From positions 1 through 6,855 of the forward strand of contig DCIS01000179.1 in assembly GCA_002317475.1 (NCBI GenBank): a stretch of DNA of 6,855 nt, written 5' to 3'. The translations under genes and the position numbers were made by a program. Below are positions 5,971 through 6,855 of the stretch, one piece after another; the first letter of the stretch is position 1; each line of letters starts with the position of its first letter. The DNA comes from Prevotellaceae bacterium UBA1720. GTDB lineage: Bacteria > Bacteroidota > Bacteroidia > Bacteroidales > Bacteroidaceae. Under the pieces are notes generated by a model. That model was not told the origin of the DNA, did no database searches, and saw only the letters and a program-made list of their open reading frames with translations.

Positions 5971-6855
5971 CTACAAATTACCACTATTGATCAGTTCGAT
6001 GGCCTTCTCGATCATTGTATCCTTGCCTCGTGCTACGTCCTCGTCGGTAAGCGAGCAGGAGACGTCGGGCTGTATGCCAAACTCGATGTGCTGCTTGTCG
6101 GCGTCAAACATGGGGCAGGCACTGAAACGCACCGTCCAACCGATGGGCAGCATTGAGGTGAAGGGCATACCGCTACCACCACCGGTCTGGTCGCCAAGGA
6201 TGGTTACCTGGGGGCATTGCTTCATGTTGCGCACGAAGGCATTCGTCGAACTGTAGCACGAACGGTTGGTCAGCACAACGCAAGGCTTCTGCCAACGTAT
6301 GCTGGTACTGGGCTCGAGGTATTCGGCTACAGGGTCGGAGAAATCATTGTGTCCGGGCCCTGTCTTGTGACAGAAGTAGCCCACCAGTAGGCGCTCGTTG
6401 GTGAAGCGAGCCGAAAGGGTCTCGGCAGAGGTTAGATTGCCACCACTGTTGCCACGTACATCAAGGATGAGACCGTTGCAGGAACGCAAGTAGTAGAGTA
6501 TCTCGTTGAGTGCCGTCTCGCTGAACGTGTAGGAGAAACTCTCGCAAACGATATAGCCGATATTCGAGGGCAGGATGCGGTATTTCAGTCCGCTGGTGAT
6601 ACGATAGTCGGTACCGGTGCCCAGATATTGCTCGCGTACCTCTTCATCCAGGTTCTTGGGGTAGTCTTCCTTCCACGACCAGTTGCGACCTTGGTCTATG
6701 CTGCTGTATAGGTTCACATGTCCGTCCCTTAGTTCCGAGAGCATGGCACAAAGCACCTCAAAAAGCTGTGCTCTGCTCATCTTCTTCTCCACCTTATTAT
6801 TATAGCGCATGTAGACCTCGTTCCAGTCCGTGCCAATGGTTTGCCTCTTGTGGTC
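5971..6855 (-). CDS. S41 family peptidase, N-terminally incomplete (5' end outside window)
   Basis: The frame is open through the window edge. The 15 residues before the first visible ATG (6810) include DWNEVY, which continues the S41 N-terminal helical region, so that ATG is internal and not the start. The visible 294 residues contain ELRDGHVNLYSS (41-52, in the helical region before the core), then the core motifs LILDVRGNSGG (129-139), the nucleophile region TNRSCYSSTNAF (196-207, Ser 202 or 203), GDQTGGGSGMP, and EFGIQPDV near the end. S41 peptidases are serine proteases of the tail-specific/tricorn type. This subtype is common in Bacteroidetes and usually exported; the signal sequence would lie outside the window. 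It is the first visible gene of a likely two-gene operon with the SGNH esterase. The peptide substrate is unknown. Confidence 0.88.
   Translation of the reverse strand, partial: DHKRQTIGTDWNEVYMRYNNKVEKKMSRAQLFEVLCAMLSELRDGHVNLYSSIDQGRNWSWKEDYPKNLDEEVREQYLGTGTDYRITSGLKYRILPSNIGYIVCESFSYTFSETALNEILYYLRSCNGLILDVRGNSGGNLTSAETLSARFTNERLLVGYFCHKTGPGHNDFSDPVAEYLEPSTSIRWQKPCVVLTNRSCYSSTNAFVRNMKQCPQVTILGDQTGGGSGMPFTSMLPIGWTVRFSACPMFDADKQHIEFGIQPDVSCSLTDEDVARGKDTMIEKAIELINSGNL

Noticed and set aside
5971..6810. S41 peptidase starting at the ATG at 6810
   Set aside because: The frame stays open to the window edge and the residues upstream of that ATG fit the S41 N-terminal region, so the real start is outside.

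Overview
The window looks like a chromosomal segment from a Bacteroidales bacterium, most likely Prevotella or a close relative. The grounds are BspA-type leucine-rich repeats, a XynE-like SGNH esterase, the Bacteroidetes type of S41 peptidase, TAnnTTTG promoter boxes, and no Shine-Dalgarno sequences. No tRNA, rRNA, CRISPR array, transposase or phage gene is visible.

Layout. (1) Positions 1-2989, minus strand, are one uninterrupted reading frame of 996 codons that leaves the window at its 3' end. It encodes an exported multidomain protein: signal peptide, amidohydrolase-2 domain of the gamma-resorcylate/5-carboxyvanillate decarboxylase group, DUF3089 alpha/beta-hydrolase, BspA-like LRR_5 repeats, a helical linker, and the start of another module. 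(2) Positions 2990-3243 are a divergent control region with a Bacteroidetes-type promoter for each direction. Between them lie helically phased TTTGT repeats and an 18-bp perfect palindrome. (3) Positions 3244-4410, plus strand, encode a regulator with seven predicted membrane helices and a cytoplasmic AraC DNA-binding domain. (4) Positions 4411-4761, between convergent genes, are filled by a roughly 315-bp imperfect palindromic element: two matching outer hairpins, a subterminal inverted repeat, and a 20-bp central hairpin built from 11-nt repeats. (5) Positions 4762-5937, minus strand, encode an exported SGNH esterase. It lies 33 bp behind (6) the C-terminal part of an S41 peptidase (5971-6855, minus strand), probably in one operon.

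How the parts may work together (inference). The membrane AraC protein is well placed to sense something outside the cytoplasm and control the divergent fusion gene. The exported hydrolase domains and the neighbouring esterase and peptidase suggest a cell-envelope or extracellular degradative role, possibly on acyl or phenolic esters of plant polymers. The substrate cannot be read from sequence. The most notable items are the fusion protein and the palindromic intergenic element.
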